Positions 21,929 to 34,082 of a stretch of 64,000 bases of DNA are shown piece after piece (within the stretch, counting starts at the first letter, position 1; the number at the start of each line of letters is the position of its first letter). Source of the stretch: Juglans regia (lineage: Eukaryota > Streptophyta > Magnoliopsida > Fagales > Juglandaceae); contig NC_049905.1 in NCBI RefSeq assembly GCF_001411555.2, forward strand, positions 8,709,053 to 8,773,052, written 5' to 3'. The translations under genes and the position numbers were made by a program. The notes beneath the pieces are model-generated. The model searched no databases. It saw only the letters and a list, made by a program, of their open reading frames with translations, and was not told where the DNA came from.

Positions 21929-21933
21929 TTGAG

Positions 21934-23448
21934 TCTTAGATAAAATAGCAGACAACAAACATTTCAATCTATTCACAATCACTTTTGCAACTAGCTTATA
22001 CACAACATTACAGAGGCTTATGGGTCGAAAATCAGAGACCACCTCACAATTCTTCTTTTTCGGAATTAAGCAAATTAAAGTATGATTGAGGTCTTTTGGA
22101 ATCCTTCCCGAATATAGAGAGTGCAACACAGCTTGAGTTACAAAATGTCCAACAATATGCCAATATTTTTGGAAAAAGAGTGGAGACATACCATCAGGTC
22201 CCGGTGCCTTGGTTGGGCCTTGGTTGGGTGCATTTGTTGAAGTGTCGTCTTCACCTCCTCGGCTACATAAGGCTTTGTGAGTTGCTGATTCATATCCATT
22301 GTTATTCTTCTCTCCACAGAGTCCAAAACACCATCATGTCCACTCAAACCAGATGTAAAAAAAAGTTGTTGAAAAAATTGCAGAATCATATCTTTCCTTT
22401 GTGCTCCTTCTACCCAAATGCCTTGCTCATTTATGAGACCTTTTATCTAGTTTCTCTTCCTTTTCATATTAGCTTGGGAGTGAAAGCAACGAGTATTTTG
22501 GTCCCCTTCATGTAACCATTTCACACGAGAGCGTTGTCTCCACATCACTTCCTCTCACTCAAGCCATACTTGCAGATTCGCTCATGCTTTATATAAACCC
22601 ACAGGGTCAGATTGCTCACCATCTGTAGCTAGGATGCTTTCAAGGTTACGTCTAGCAGCAACAAGCTCCCTTTTTATGTCTAATAGAAGTTTTGTTCCAC
22701 CAAGCCAATTGCTCACCACACTCTTTAATGAGTCTATTACACCCTCCAAATTATAACCGACGCCATCATTAGATTTCCAAACATTCTCAATAATCTCAAT
22801 GCATTTTTCACCACCCCTTGAGGAAATAAGCCAAAAAAGCTGCTATTAATAAGAAAGCGATCAAGTCTCTCACTGATTGCACTGTTGCCTTCCCTCCCAT
22901 TCACCCACGTAAACTTAGGGCCATGAAAACCTATATCACGCAAGGAACAATCAAACAGCACATCCCTAAACGCCTCCATTTGATCCTCATGTCATAATCT
23001 TCCTCCCCGTTTTTCATTCAACTGCAAAATTTCATTGAAATCCCCCCCAACAGCCAGGGCTTATCATCAAGGGTACTTAAAGTGCGAATTAGGTCCAGGT
23101 CACAGATCTACTCGCAATGTGGGGACTCCCATATATACCCGTAAACCGCCATTCACAAATATCATCTTCCTTAACAATAACATCAATGTGATTCTGGGAG
23201 AAAGATTTTAACTAGATCGAAAAATTCCCTTTCTAGAGCAAAGCCAATCCCCCACTCTTTCCTATGCAATCGACAGTAAAACAAGAAGAAAAACCCAATT
23301 TGTACTTACACAGTTCCATGGTCCGAGTCTTCAGCTTCGTCTCCTAAAGAAACACCATCGCGGGATCTTCTCTTGTGATCAAATCAAGCAGAGCACGAAT
23401 TCCCTGTGAGTTCCCAAGCCCACGAGAATTCCAACACATGGTTTTCAT
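21934..23448 (-). pseudogene. LINE ORF2, 5' part: endonuclease and start of RT
   Basis: The start codon at 23448-23446 gives MKTMCWNSRGLGNSQGI, the classic beginning of plant L1 ORF2 with the endonuclease WNxRGL motif. Further down, ISERLDRFLINSSFFGLFPQG and GFHGPKFTWVNGREGN are the end of the apurinic-type endonuclease domain. The RT entry (TLICLIPKKKNCEVVSDFRPISLCNVVYKLVAKVIVNRLK) is at about 21950-22090. Stops and frameshifts occur throughout, so it is inactive. It continues after the LTR insertion at 17202. In life the domain nicks target DNA and starts reverse transcription from the nick. Confidence 0.85.
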
Positions 23449-23462
23449 GGCTGTCGGCAGGG

Positions 23463-24305
23463 CTAGGATCCAGCCTCTGCCGATAGATCAATTTGAACTT
23501 CATGTAACTGCTCCTTCGCACTAGCCCCCAGAGACACCCGCTTCCGTCGTTTTCCCCCTTTTGAAGGAGACCCATTTTCAGCAGATGCCGCCTTTTGTTT
23601 TATGGCATGACCCCTGTTCAACGAAGACGACGGGTTCTTACGCGCAACAGATGGATGCTCTTTCTTCTGTAACCGAATGTCCCTCTTTCTCCAGGTATTA
23701 GTCTGTGTTTTGGTCTCTTGGGCCTCACTTAGTAGAAGCCCTTCAAACACTGAGCCTTTGGGCCTGAAACGGTTGAGTCCACATCCACTGAAGAAAAATG
23801 AGTCTCTGAGTTAGGCTTTGAGTAAAACACTGGAGGGACAACCTGTGGACTAGGACCCTCCCTTGATTCTCTCCCAGTCCTTTTCGAAATTTCGTCTCTC
23901 TCACACCCCATCCCAATTTTGAATCCACCTCCAACGGCCTCCACAACATGCTCCGTAATCGCCGTTTGCAAGACAGGTAACAACTCAGGATTACCCAGTT
24001 CCGCTTGTGGAATATTTTTCGCCGAAATCTCCTCATGCACAACCTCATCCCTGCGTGTATCGCCAGACTTGGGGTGCTCCAACGACGACTGACGTCGGCC
24101 ATTAGCCCCCATGGCGAAACTTCCACGCTCCACTCCCCGCAGCCACTAACCATAAGGAAAGGGAGTGTTCACTTCATCAAAATATTTCGCTTGTAAATGC
24201 TCGTAAGAGAACCGGACCCAGTAGGGTACTCTAGAACCAATACAAAGTTTCTTCCCTCTCAACAGAGGTTGTGTAATGTCAATGCATACTCGAATCTACA
24301 TAAAT
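23463..24305 (-). pseudogene. LINE ORF1 remnant
   Basis: Minus-strand frames upstream of ORF2 include INVTQPLLRGKKLCIGSRVPYWVRFSYEHL (near 24200-24300), which resembles the segment before the zinc knuckle of DUF4283-type LINE ORF1 proteins. A long Ser/Pro/Arg-rich tail (24133-23729, then 23750-23463) follows. The zinc knuckle Cys residues are not seen and the N-terminal DUF4283 region is missing. ORF1 proteins bind the element RNA. Confidence 0.6.
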
Positions 24306-24322
24306 TCACCCCAAGCAATCTC

Positions 24323-24971
24323 TCCATCATCGTTGAAGGGAAGACTTTTCTCCCCTTTTTTCTGTCATTTTCTTCCAGTCGTCCAAGACAAATATAGCCA
24401 AAGTTAGAAGCTTATCAAATTAATATTTGGATATAAATAGATAATTGGGATTATTGTTGGTTTTTACAGCTACTGATATTCCGAGTTCTGATCGATCTTT
24501 TGCCTCCTCAATTGCGTAAGAGATCATAAAGATTCAACAGAAAACCGAGATAATGGAGTAGCTAGCTAGCCCCACCGGAAAACCTGTAATATTGGAGTTA
24601 ATTACCATCCACCTGTCGTTTGATCATTTGGGGATGACACGTTGATGCGCCAAAAGTTGCATTCTAAAAATAAAGATTAATTCTCCATACGTACAATATT
24701 TCTGTCGCATTTTCACGTCAACGTGGCCTTTTTAAAAAAAAATTATATTCATTATTATGATATCACACATTACATATAATTTTTTTTTATTTTTTATTTT
24801 ATTAAATATTTTATTAAAGACAACCGAACCCTACATTATATGACAGGAACGGAAGAAACCAAAACCTCTACACGTAGGAGATGAGAGAGGACCCCTTGTA
24901 TTAGAAAAGTAAAGGTTTAAAAAAAGTGGGTACGTGGCTTTAGGTACCAGCAGGCAGCAACATTAATTAAT
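24323..24971 (-). repeat. LINE 5' region sharing a segment with 55318-55800
   Basis: CATCGTTGAAGGG through TTACATATAATTTTTTTTT is nearly identical to 55318-55800 (about 480 bp), apart from a short insertion CCCGTCTT-like at 55622. It lies inside the LINE target duplication, so it is either LINE 5' untranslated sequence or DNA carried with it. No gene is seen. Confidence 0.65.
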
Positions 24972-25341
24972 TTAACTTACAAGTTGGATTTGAATTAACT
25001 AATATAATGAATATCCATAATTTGACACGATCCGAATTATCAGCCTTAAATTTTACTCGCACGAAACTCGGTAGGAGGTTCTGATAATTAATTAAAGCTG
25101 TGGCCAGAATATCACGGAAACTTGAATAGGAGTAGGTGATAATCAATTCGGTGATATGCATGGCGCAGCTCATGTGGCCAGAATATTGTTCTCATATTTG
25201 ATAAAGTTTTTTAGATGATAATTGAAGCGCCGAAATCTTGAATAAATGTTACGATAATCAATTAATTAATTCCAGACCAAACCACTACCATAAAATAAAC
25301 ATATTTGAAATTTCATGCACGCACGCCACAACTACTCGCCC

Positions 25342-25379
<38 letters not shown>

Positions 25380-26342
25380 TCTCTCTGTTTACTTTTCTTA
25401 AATGCTGAATGCGACGCGATTTTATTAAAATGATTAAAAAAAATCAATTGACCTTTTAATAAGCATGATGATCATATTCGTCATAATTGGCATGATATAT
25501 AGGTTTCGAGAAGAAATTAAGGCTATGTTTGGTTGCAAAATTCAGTTGAGCTCAGATTAATTTTAAACTGAGTATAATATCTAAACATCCAACTCTCAAA
25601 TTACTAAACTCATCTCAACTCAAAACCTCATTACACGTGAGACCCGCAACTCTTTTCAACTTAACACATTTTTATACATAAGATCCACAACTTTTTTTAA
25701 TTTTTCATAAAAAGTATTAAACTCATCTTAACATCCAAACACACTTTAAACTTAGTTTAGATGGACCCCACATACCTCCCCTCACTACTCAACTCACTAC
25801 TACTCATAAAAAATAGAGCTCAGCTCAACATCCAAACGCAGTCTAAGCTTGATTGATTCTTGAACATGCGTACGCTAACTTTGAATACTCAATAGATGTG
25901 TAATGTAGGAATGCTGAATAAAATTTATATATATATATATTTATATAAAATAAGATTGTTCTCTAGGTCAAGATTAGCAAGAAAATGCAGTTGAGAGGAT
26001 ATATAAATAGGACACTGTTATCAACTTCCCTCATACAATATTTTGGAAGATGGTAAACTAGAGAAGTTTTACATGAAGCCTTCCACTACACATCTCTACC
26101 AAATTAATATGTAATTTTCATTTTTATCATTCTATCTTAATTCTTAAATATGTGTGTGTTTAAATAAAATGACAAATTAGTTGTTGGTTAAGGATATGTG
26201 TGGTATAAGACTTTCTTGTAGCATTTTTCAGCTAAAACAATACAACCAACAAGGATTAAAATTGGTGTACATCGATTTATCTAATAGTTAGCTGATTTTA
26301 CATTTAACATATATAAGAGTAATATATACTAGATATAGTCCT
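24972..26342 (+). repeat. P450-unit upstream block, copy 2
   Basis: It follows 7480-8820 in order, with the same TATA-like site at 26000-26009. It ends abruptly at 26360, where P450 exon 1 sequence begins. The corresponding 2.2 kb between this block and the P450 start in unit 1 is missing. Confidence 0.8.
25526..25849. mobile_element. MITE family 2, copy 2
   Basis: The left end GGCTATGTTTGGTTGCAAAA..CAGTTGAGCTCAG pairs inversely with the right end GAGCTCAGCTCAACATCCAA..CGCAGTCTAAG. It is non-coding, about 320 bp, and of hAT-like appearance. Confidence 0.6.
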
Positions 26343-27222
26343 ATGATGTGTAAGATCAAAGTGAGTCATTTCCATCTCCTCGGCCCTGTCATCCACCATT
26401 CTTTCCAAAAACTGTCCCTTCATTATGGCCCTTTGTTTTCCCTCTGTCTTGGCTCAGTCCCATGCATCGTAGCTTCGACACCAGAATATGCAATATTGCT
26501 TTTGAAATACAATGATCTTTCTTTCAGTTCACGTAAGCACACCATCACCATTTCCTGCCGTACCTATAACTCTTTGTTTGCATTTGCGCCGTATGGACCG
26601 TATTGGAAGTTCATTTGGAGGTTCAGCACAAATGAGCTCTTGGGAAGCCATAATATGAAGAACTTCCTCCCACTTCGAGAAAGGGAATACAGCCGGCTCT
26701 TGCTGGTTTTTGCCAGCAAGTCTGAGGCTGGCAAGGTTGTCAATGTTATAGAGGAGTTGTTGAAGTTGTCCAACAATGGCATCTCCGAAATGAAGCTTGG
26801 TCGGGCCGAGGAGGCTATGTCTGTAGTTCGTTAAATGACGCGGATTTTGGGGGAGTTTAATGTGTCTGATTACATATGGTTTTGCAAGCAAATGGATTTG
26901 CAGGGATTTGAGAAGAGGATTGAGGACATTCATGGGAGGTTCGACGCTTTGGTGGAGAAAGTTATTGCAGAGCGTAAAGATTTGAAGAAAAAGAAGGAAA
27001 ATGGAGAAAGAAAAGATATTGGTGATGGAGATTAGCCTCCGGTGAAGTATTTTATTGACATATTGCTTGATTTTTGAGATGATGAAAGCTCAGAGATAAA
27101 ACTGACTAGGGTTCATATCAAAGCCCTCATTATTGTAAGTTTTTTTACGTACTCAAATGAGATTTTTGGATTCAAATTCTTTGAAGTTTGTTTCCAAATT
27201 TTATGGCTTGCATGCACTCAGA

Positions 27223-27276
<54 letters not shown>

Positions 27277-28501
27277 ACACGATATTAATCATAGAGTCGG
27301 GGACAAAGCCATAATTATAAGTTTGGAGGGATTGGATATTTTAAGGTTTAAAATAAATAGTTGAATTGAAAATTTTTAAAAATACCTTTAATTTGAAATT
27401 GATAAAAAACCGAGTAGAAAATAAAAAAAAATAAATTTCAAACTTGCATTAATCTTCCATAGATATCGAGAGTTTTACCTCTAACATTTTCATATGTTGA
27501 AATTAAGAGAAAGGGTTGAACTATGGAAACAATCTATATAGGACTAATAAAAAGGAGGTAATATATGTAAACCATAAATTTATAAGTTTTGTATTGTTCT
27601 AATTTAATTAAGAGAAAGGGTTGAACTACGTAGCGAACATTCTAGTGAATATTATATTCTAATTTAATTTCTTGAAATAAAATAAAAAAACAAAATGTAG
27701 TTACCATAAAATTCTAAGTGAGACCAAATTCTAATTTAATATATAGGAAAGATATATTAACTTTCTTTTGAAAATTTGCAATGCACCCATTAATACTGAT
27801 CATTTAAAGGTTTTGGCTAGTGCCATTAATTATGAATTATGGATTAGAACAAAAACAAAAGTACAAATGACAGGGTTATAATATTATTATATATATAAAA
27901 GAGTCTATCACGAAATGAATATTGTAATTTTGTCAGGACAAAATTATAGTTTTGACGTCTTGCCTGTTTTGGCTTTTTTTTTTTTAGTTGTTGTCGTCGT
28001 CTTCTCATCTTATTTGTTGATGAGTTTTACTCTAAATCAGAAATTATTTACATCACACATCCTATATAAGATATGAAAATTTATTTTTATTTTTATTCAT
28101 AAGATATTGTATTATTTTTATTCACTCTCTCTGTATGTATTCTACTAGAAAAGGCTATAGCCTCCGTCCCTCGGGAATAGTGATTTGTTTTTGAATTCAC
28201 AATATCCCATTTTTGTGCTCTAATTCATTATTTAAAATACAATTAAATTTTATGTTATTTTAATATTAATTAGAATATAATAGTAATAAGAATGAAATAT
28301 TAATATCTTACAAATAACTTCAATTAAAGATTTTTATGTATTGAACATTTGCGGATCGAACAAATTAACAGCTTAGATTTTTTTTTTCTTCTTAGATTTA
28401 AAAACAATAGTATATTTTGCATATAATAGTATTTCAATAAAAAAAATTTATCTTAATTTTATTTTTATAGTAAATTTTCTATTTCTCTAATATTAATTAG
28501 A

Positions 28502-28542
<41 letters not shown>

Positions 28543-28921
28543 TATAATAATAATATTTATAATTTACAAATAATCTAAATTGAAGATTTTGGCTTATTGA
28601 ACTTTTTGTGGAACAAATTAACAACTTAGGATATTTTTTATATTTCTTTTTAGATTTAAAAATAATCATATTTTTTGTAAATAATATTATTTTAAAAAAT
28701 AGTAGTTATCTTCATATTATTTTTATAGTGATTTATATAAATAAATCATATTCATTAGACTAATAACAATTTTATTTTACAAAATAAAATTATTATTTTA
28801 AGGTTCCAATTTATGCATCAGTTTCTGATTAGTCTTTAATTTATCATATTCACTCTTATACTCATGTTGTTTATGAAATAATTAAAAAATAATAATATTT
28901 TATTATTCTATTTATAATAAA

Positions 28922-28962
<41 letters not shown>

Positions 28963-29984
28963 GTGTAGATATCTAGCTGGTCTTATAACGAGTGGAGGAA
29001 TGCATGTCCAATTGTGATTTTAATACAATGAGTTCTAAACATTTGATTTGTTATGTGTTCAATAACTTTACTTTTTGTGTTTCCTTAATTTTTTTAACTA
29101 CAATTATAATCATTTGTAAAATTTATTGCATAGATTTATGATTATTTTTACCTTTATCATACTTCTTGTTCTAATTGATATGCATATTAACATTCATATT
29201 TATCACATATATATATATATATATATATATCAAGAATGCAGAGGGGCAGGGTATATAAAATTCAAACAATTAATATACCTATGTACAACCTTTCTAGGAT
29301 TTTTTCTCAGCAGGCACAGATACAACAGCAATTGCAACTGAATGGGCATTAGCAGAGCTTATCAACCATCTTGAGGTGATGAAAAGAGCTCGAGAGGAGA
29401 TTCAGGATGTTGTCAAAAGTAAAAGATTAGTGAACGAAACAGATGCCCCAAATCTCCCATACATCCAAGCCATTTTAAAGGAAACCTTTAGGCTTCACCC
29501 ACCACTGCCTTTGGTCACAAGAGCATGTGTACAAGATTGTAAGATTGGAAACTATGTCATCCTAGCAAAGACTTTACTGTTTGTGAATGTGTGGGTGATT
29601 GGAAGGGACCCCAGTTGTTGGGAAAATCCACTGGAATTTCAACCTGAGAAGTTTTTAAACTCTGATGATCATGAGAAGAAGAATATGGGTCCCATAGATT
29701 TTAGGCGACAACATTTCCAACTTTTGCCATTTGGGTCTGGGACGAGGCTTTGCCCTGGCCTCAACTTGCTCATGCAAGAGTTGCCTACATTGCTTGCGGC
29801 TATGATCCAGTGCTTCGATTTTAAGGTGGTTGAGAAACATGGCAAGTTAATTATTGATAACGAACAAGATAATATTACTCTTGTTGATATGGACGAGTGG
29901 CCAAGATTGACAGCCCCAAGAGCCTGTGATCTTGTTTGTGTACCAGTAGCGCGCTTCAAGCAACATAACATCCTTGACACATAA
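26343..29984 (+). pseudogene. P450 copy 2 (CYP93B-like), N-terminally truncated
   Basis: Exon 1 is homologous from codon about 42 ([17 protein letters not shown] at 26361) to the GTAAGT donor at 27135. The membrane anchor, proline hinge and native promoter are gone. Six codons from upstream DNA precede it in frame, beginning ATGATGTGT at 26343. TAA at 26832-26834 follows EEAMSVVR; further stops are TAG near 27033 and TGA near 27076. Exon 2 (29298-29984) is fully open, with AGTDT, KETFR, PEKF and [10 protein letters not shown], and ends NILDT like copy 1. The intron has grown to 2.16 kb. Exon 2 has stayed open although exon 1 is broken. Confidence 0.88.
27135..29297 (+). other. Enlarged intron of P450 copy 2
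   Basis: The intron is 2163 bp versus 183 bp in copy 1. It contains (TA)n at 27223-27273, (TAA)n at 28505-28541, (TTA)n at 28925-28961 and (TA)n near 29208-29230. AT-rich segments are shared with the introns of copies 3 and 4 (for example TTAAGAGAAAGGGTTGAACTATGG). A segment starting TCTACTAGAAAAGGCTATAG at 28141 looks like an insertion. No gene is seen. Confidence 0.7.
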
Positions 29985-31100
29985 AGACATCATGATCTAA
30001 TGTGGTGGTTGCTACGCCCTCGAGCGGCGGCGAAGTTGAAAATTCATCTTTGAAGTGGCGAACTTATTTTATAAGTCGTTATTGTTGTTTATGTTTTATC
30101 TCTTTCAAATGTAATAATAATACAAAACTAATTATCACACAAAACATATATAATCAAAGATATAAAATCAAAATCAACACATATTCATGACTTGAATATG
30201 CATGCATGCTTAAGGCATGCACGTACATCATGGGTGTAACAAATCATGAATTACAAATTATCACAAAAGAATTCCATGGGTATTGAATGCAAATCAATCT
30301 TCACTTAGACACAAAACCAGCTTGAAGCCACACCACTTCTTTGTATGCTTCTCAAGACAAACAAAGATCAAGCACGCCAGCATATCATTTGTTCCTATAT
30401 ATATATCTATATATATATATATATGTATATACACACTTGGATATGTTATTTTAAGTTATTAGCAATTATCGTGATTCTTCTTCAAATAGGAACCACGAAT
30501 ATACAAATTTTATTATCTACAAAATTTAGTGACTGCATGGCACTTATAAATCTTTCCATGGATTTGTTCTTTGGCCTCTTTCACCAATCAAACTGCCTAT
30601 GGTACCAATTCACTAGGCACCTACGGCGACGGCAGGACCCGAATCCACTAGTATGGAATATTTTAAATATTCTTTTCCAAAATTTTAATAGATCAAGATT
30701 TCAATAAAACTTCTCAAATTATTTTAGTTTTATAAAAATCTATATTTACTTTTTAACTAGACTTTTCGAAAAATCTTGTATTTTTGTCTAAATTACTAGA
30801 GTTGGGGTTATTTCTCTTTTGAATTAGAGTTAGTTTATATACAGTCCCTATTTAGTCTCCAAATAGGGACTGTTCATGCAAGCCAATATAGTTATGTTTA
30901 AAAAAATTTTAAAATTAGAATAATATCACTTTTAAAATAATGATTTTTTCCTTTTTACCCTCATTCATCAATAGGACTCCACACGCAGTCCCTCACTCAG
31001 GACTACAAATAGAATTTCTCTTTGGGGAGATCGGGTGGATATTTGAGATTTTGCAAGATTTTGAGGTATTAAGGGTTATTTTAAAATAATAGAGAATGGT
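29985..31100 (+). other. Region downstream of P450 copy 2
   Basis: The first 200 bp match the 3' flank of the intact P450. The remainder is AT-rich with a (TA)n tract at 30398-30430 and a 12-bp-stem hairpin at 30842-30872 (CAGTCCCTATTT / AAATAGGGACTG). No convincing coding sequence is seen. Confidence 0.55.
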
Positions 31101-31104
31101 TTCA

Positions 31105-31850
31105 TTAAAACAGATTTTGGCTTTTGCAACGGATGAAACCGTCACAAAAAATAAGCAAACCGCCACGAATAATTTGTTGTGACAGATTGAGACCGTCACC
31201 ACAACCGCCACCTAAAAGGTGTCCCAGAAAGTTTTTTGTGACGGTTGGTTTACTATTCAATCATCACAAAAAGATTTTTTGTGACTGTTGGAAGTCTTCT
31301 ATAGATGTAACGTTCGAATGTGATACTTTTATGACAGCTAAAATCCATCACAGAAAGCAACGTTCGCATATAGAAAGTAACGTTCGAATGTTAACCCGAA
31401 TGATTTACATTCGAACGTAAAAACCTAGACGTTCATTTTTTTGCTTCACATGATTAATTTTTACGTTCAAACGTAACAACATTGTTACGTCCGAACATTT
31501 GCTCATATACGTTTGAATGTAGCATTCGGATGTTAATGGAGAAGCTTTCGAACGTATCTATTCTAATCATTCAAACGTTTAGATCATTTATGCATGGAAA
31601 TGTTCGAACATAGTGACTTGCGTTCAAACGTTTTGTTGGAATTCGGTGGTATTATGTTCGAACGTTAGTTCGAACGCTTGTTCTTTACATTCAAACGTTC
31701 TGATCAGAAATAGTGATTGCATAAAATTAAAAAGTATACAAATTGTATCATATTACATCATAAATTTAACAACTAATATTGTCTTATAGAGTTCCAAAAA
31801 TAGACAATAAAAGTTTCATAAATAATTTTAAAACTTTTTAGCAACAGGAG
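31105..31850 (-). mobile_element. CACTA 3' end, inverted fragment (copy D)
   Basis: The reverse complement of about 5470-6300: GACGGTT/AACCGTC terminal blocks at 31125-31290, the ACGTTCGAAC-type array at 31305-31690, then the untranslated tail (AGTATACAAATTGTATCATA...). The TnpA-like exons are absent, and the outermost CACTA bases near 31105 have decayed. Confidence 0.7.
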
Positions 31851-32220
31851 AGAGTTTTTTTTTTTTAAATATAATTTGGAGAGATAGATATATCATATTG
31901 GAATATTATATATATATGACATCTAACTTTGTTCATATTATAAGATTTTCGAATAGAATAGATTTTTTTTAGAGTACTTGATGTTATGTTAATCTATTTA
32001 TATTAGATTATCGAATAAGATCATAATTTTAAAAAAATTAAGTTTTACATTGATCTCTCTATGTTTCTCTCTCACACACCCACTTATCGTGCACATACCC
32101 AGGCGAACCAACACAACCCATGCGCGTGCACACACACACCCGCACCACACACCCACACCCCTACATATGTGCACACACACATCCACCACTTGCCACACAC
32201 CCACACCCCACACACATGCA
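31851..32220. other. Low-complexity spacer with CA/CCA-rich tract
   Basis: AT-rich DNA, then CACACACCCACACC-type sequence at 32070-32222 just before a CACTA terminus. Overlapping open frames on both strands here are composition artefacts. Confidence 0.6.
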
Positions 32221-32999
32221 CACTACAACACAATTACTTTTTAGTAACGGTTAAAAAATTGTGACAATCCTCAAACTGTCACTAAAAAGTCTTTTCTAAG
32301 ACGGTTTCTGGAAACCGTCACTAAAAATAGATGAGATGTTTTTTACGTTCCAACTTTTGGAAAATTTAAGTTTGAACGTCACATATACGTTCAAACATTG
32401 TGGCTACTTACGTGTGAACGTGAAATGTTTTGGCGCCAACGTTCAAATGTTAGTAATTAATGTTCGAACGTAAAAGTTTTGCACCAACATGAGAACGTTA
32501 ATTACTAACGTTCTAACGTTGGCTCCAATTTTAATTAAATATGACTCTAATTTAAAAATTATATGGTTTATATAGTCCATAATTTGTGAACAAGTCTATA
32601 TAATTGACTTATATATATTTATATATACACAATTTGTAATATATAAATATATATTTATGTTTATATATATTTGAAGTGCAGTGATTTAGAATTAAAAATG
32701 GAAAATATAACATTAAATAAGATTGAGAATTGAATAGTGAAAAACCATAGAAATATTAAATAATACTTTTCTTTACAAATAATAAATGCAAAATACAAAA
32801 TATGATCGAATTTCTTAAACAACACTCAAATGATAGCGAATTTCTTAAACAACACTCAAATGATAGCGTTGTTCGTGAAATTCGAGCTTCATACCTCCTA
32901 ATAAAGGTATCAACCTTGTCGTTGAGGATACCTACATGATGGGCGATCTCAGAGATAGACGCCTCTATAGCCGCGAGCGATCAATAGATCTTACGATCG

Positions 33000-33942
33000 A
33001 TATGCACAGTCAGTTATGAGATCACCACATCAACCCAAGCAGGCCGCGCATCTCCTGTAGATGTACTCCCCACATGACCTAGCTCAGACTGCGTCGGAGG
33101 AACTAGATCCTCTACTGGGGGTGGCTGACGTCCCCTTGCCTGTCCAATGTTACGTCGATACATGGTCATGTCGAGGGGGCTCATATGATCTTTGACCCAC
33201 TCCTCTAGTTGAGTTGGCACTGCCTGTGCAAGTAATAGTCGGCTGATCAGAATATCGTATGAGAGATTATCTATGGAGACGATGCTCGCCTCGTAACGGA
33301 TACGGATCCTCTCAAAGATGTGAAGTGGCAAATCTATGGGATTTCCATGTGCCACTCGTATCAAAAACTACGCCAGAAGCCGACTAAATGTGGTTTTATG
33401 TGCCACAAGATCCACATTTGTTGTAAGAATAAGGTGCAACATGCAGAAGAAAGGTAGCAGATGGCTCTTGTTGAATGCATTCTTCCTTTCGATCTGCATG
33501 CGGTCCCTCCTAGTGAGAATGTAGAAATCCTCGTCTCGGTCATCATCCCGAGCCTCGAGGCCAGCATCCCCGGTCTCTGATCAATTTGCATCTATGGCTG
33601 ATGCTGCCTCGAATGGGTGGCCAGTAGATGATGCAGAAGTGCCTACATCCTCACTGGGTGTAGATTGTGCAGATGTCTCAACTCCTCGACGAGTCCCGAG
33701 GTGCTCGACAATGACATTTGGTGAAATTTTAATGGAAACACCGCATACAGTCATGGTGAGAGAGGATGTGTCCAGAGGCATGTCACACATCCCATATAGA
33801 ACTCCTGAACCAATAAGGGGTATACCTTCCCCCTCAATGTGTAGATATTTCCCCAGCCTCTACTGACGAAAACATCTCTCAGATTCGTTTGCTCCCATAT
33901 GAGTTCGTCGAACTCATTATTCAAAAACACTCGCTCTACCAT
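33000..33942 (-). pseudogene. Putative plant transposon protein (PF20167-like), broken
   Basis: Minus-strand pieces in order: 33942-33751 (FVSRGWGNIYTLRGKVYPLLVQEFY), 33790-33581 (VCGVSIKISPNVIVEHLGTRRG), 33591-33361 (about SHLLPSFCMLHLILTTNVDLVAHK), and 33364-33014 (MIRVAHGNPIDLPLHIFERI, then a Pro-rich tail). The RGW...VYP.LV.EFY opening and later G-PIDLP helix match the uncharacterised 'putative plant transposon protein' family found inside plant transposons. Frames change at least twice, so it is not functional. It lies between CACTA subterminal arrays, suggesting cargo or an accessory gene of that element. Confidence 0.6.
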
Positions 33943-34082
33943 AATAGTACGAGCCCCAATACAAGTAGTGTCCTAAGTGGCTTCTTCCCTCCCTCGTTTC
34001 CTAGTATGCAGAGGATTAGCCATATCCTAAAAATAGAAAAGGATAGAAAATTATTTACAATGATGCATTTTTTGTGTTAATT

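Larger units (their letters stand above)
14724..24971 (-). mobile_element. L1-type LINE retrotransposon, interrupted by an LTR element
   Basis: The element reads on the minus strand: a T-rich run at 14726-14738 is its 3' A-tail, and the 5' end is near 24971. A 17-bp repeat TTAACTTACAAGTTGGA flanks it at 14707-14723 and 24972-24988. The continuous empty-site sequence exists at 7480-7510, which supports this as the target-site duplication. Minus the nested LTR element it is about 5.5 kb. It codes for an ORF1 remnant, an endonuclease, a reverse transcriptase and an RNase H-like end, all broken by stops or frameshifts. Confidence 0.85.

Noticed and set aside
32050..32264. His/Thr/Pro-rich frames on both strands
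   Set aside because: They arise from a CA/CCA-rich simple tract, not a gene.
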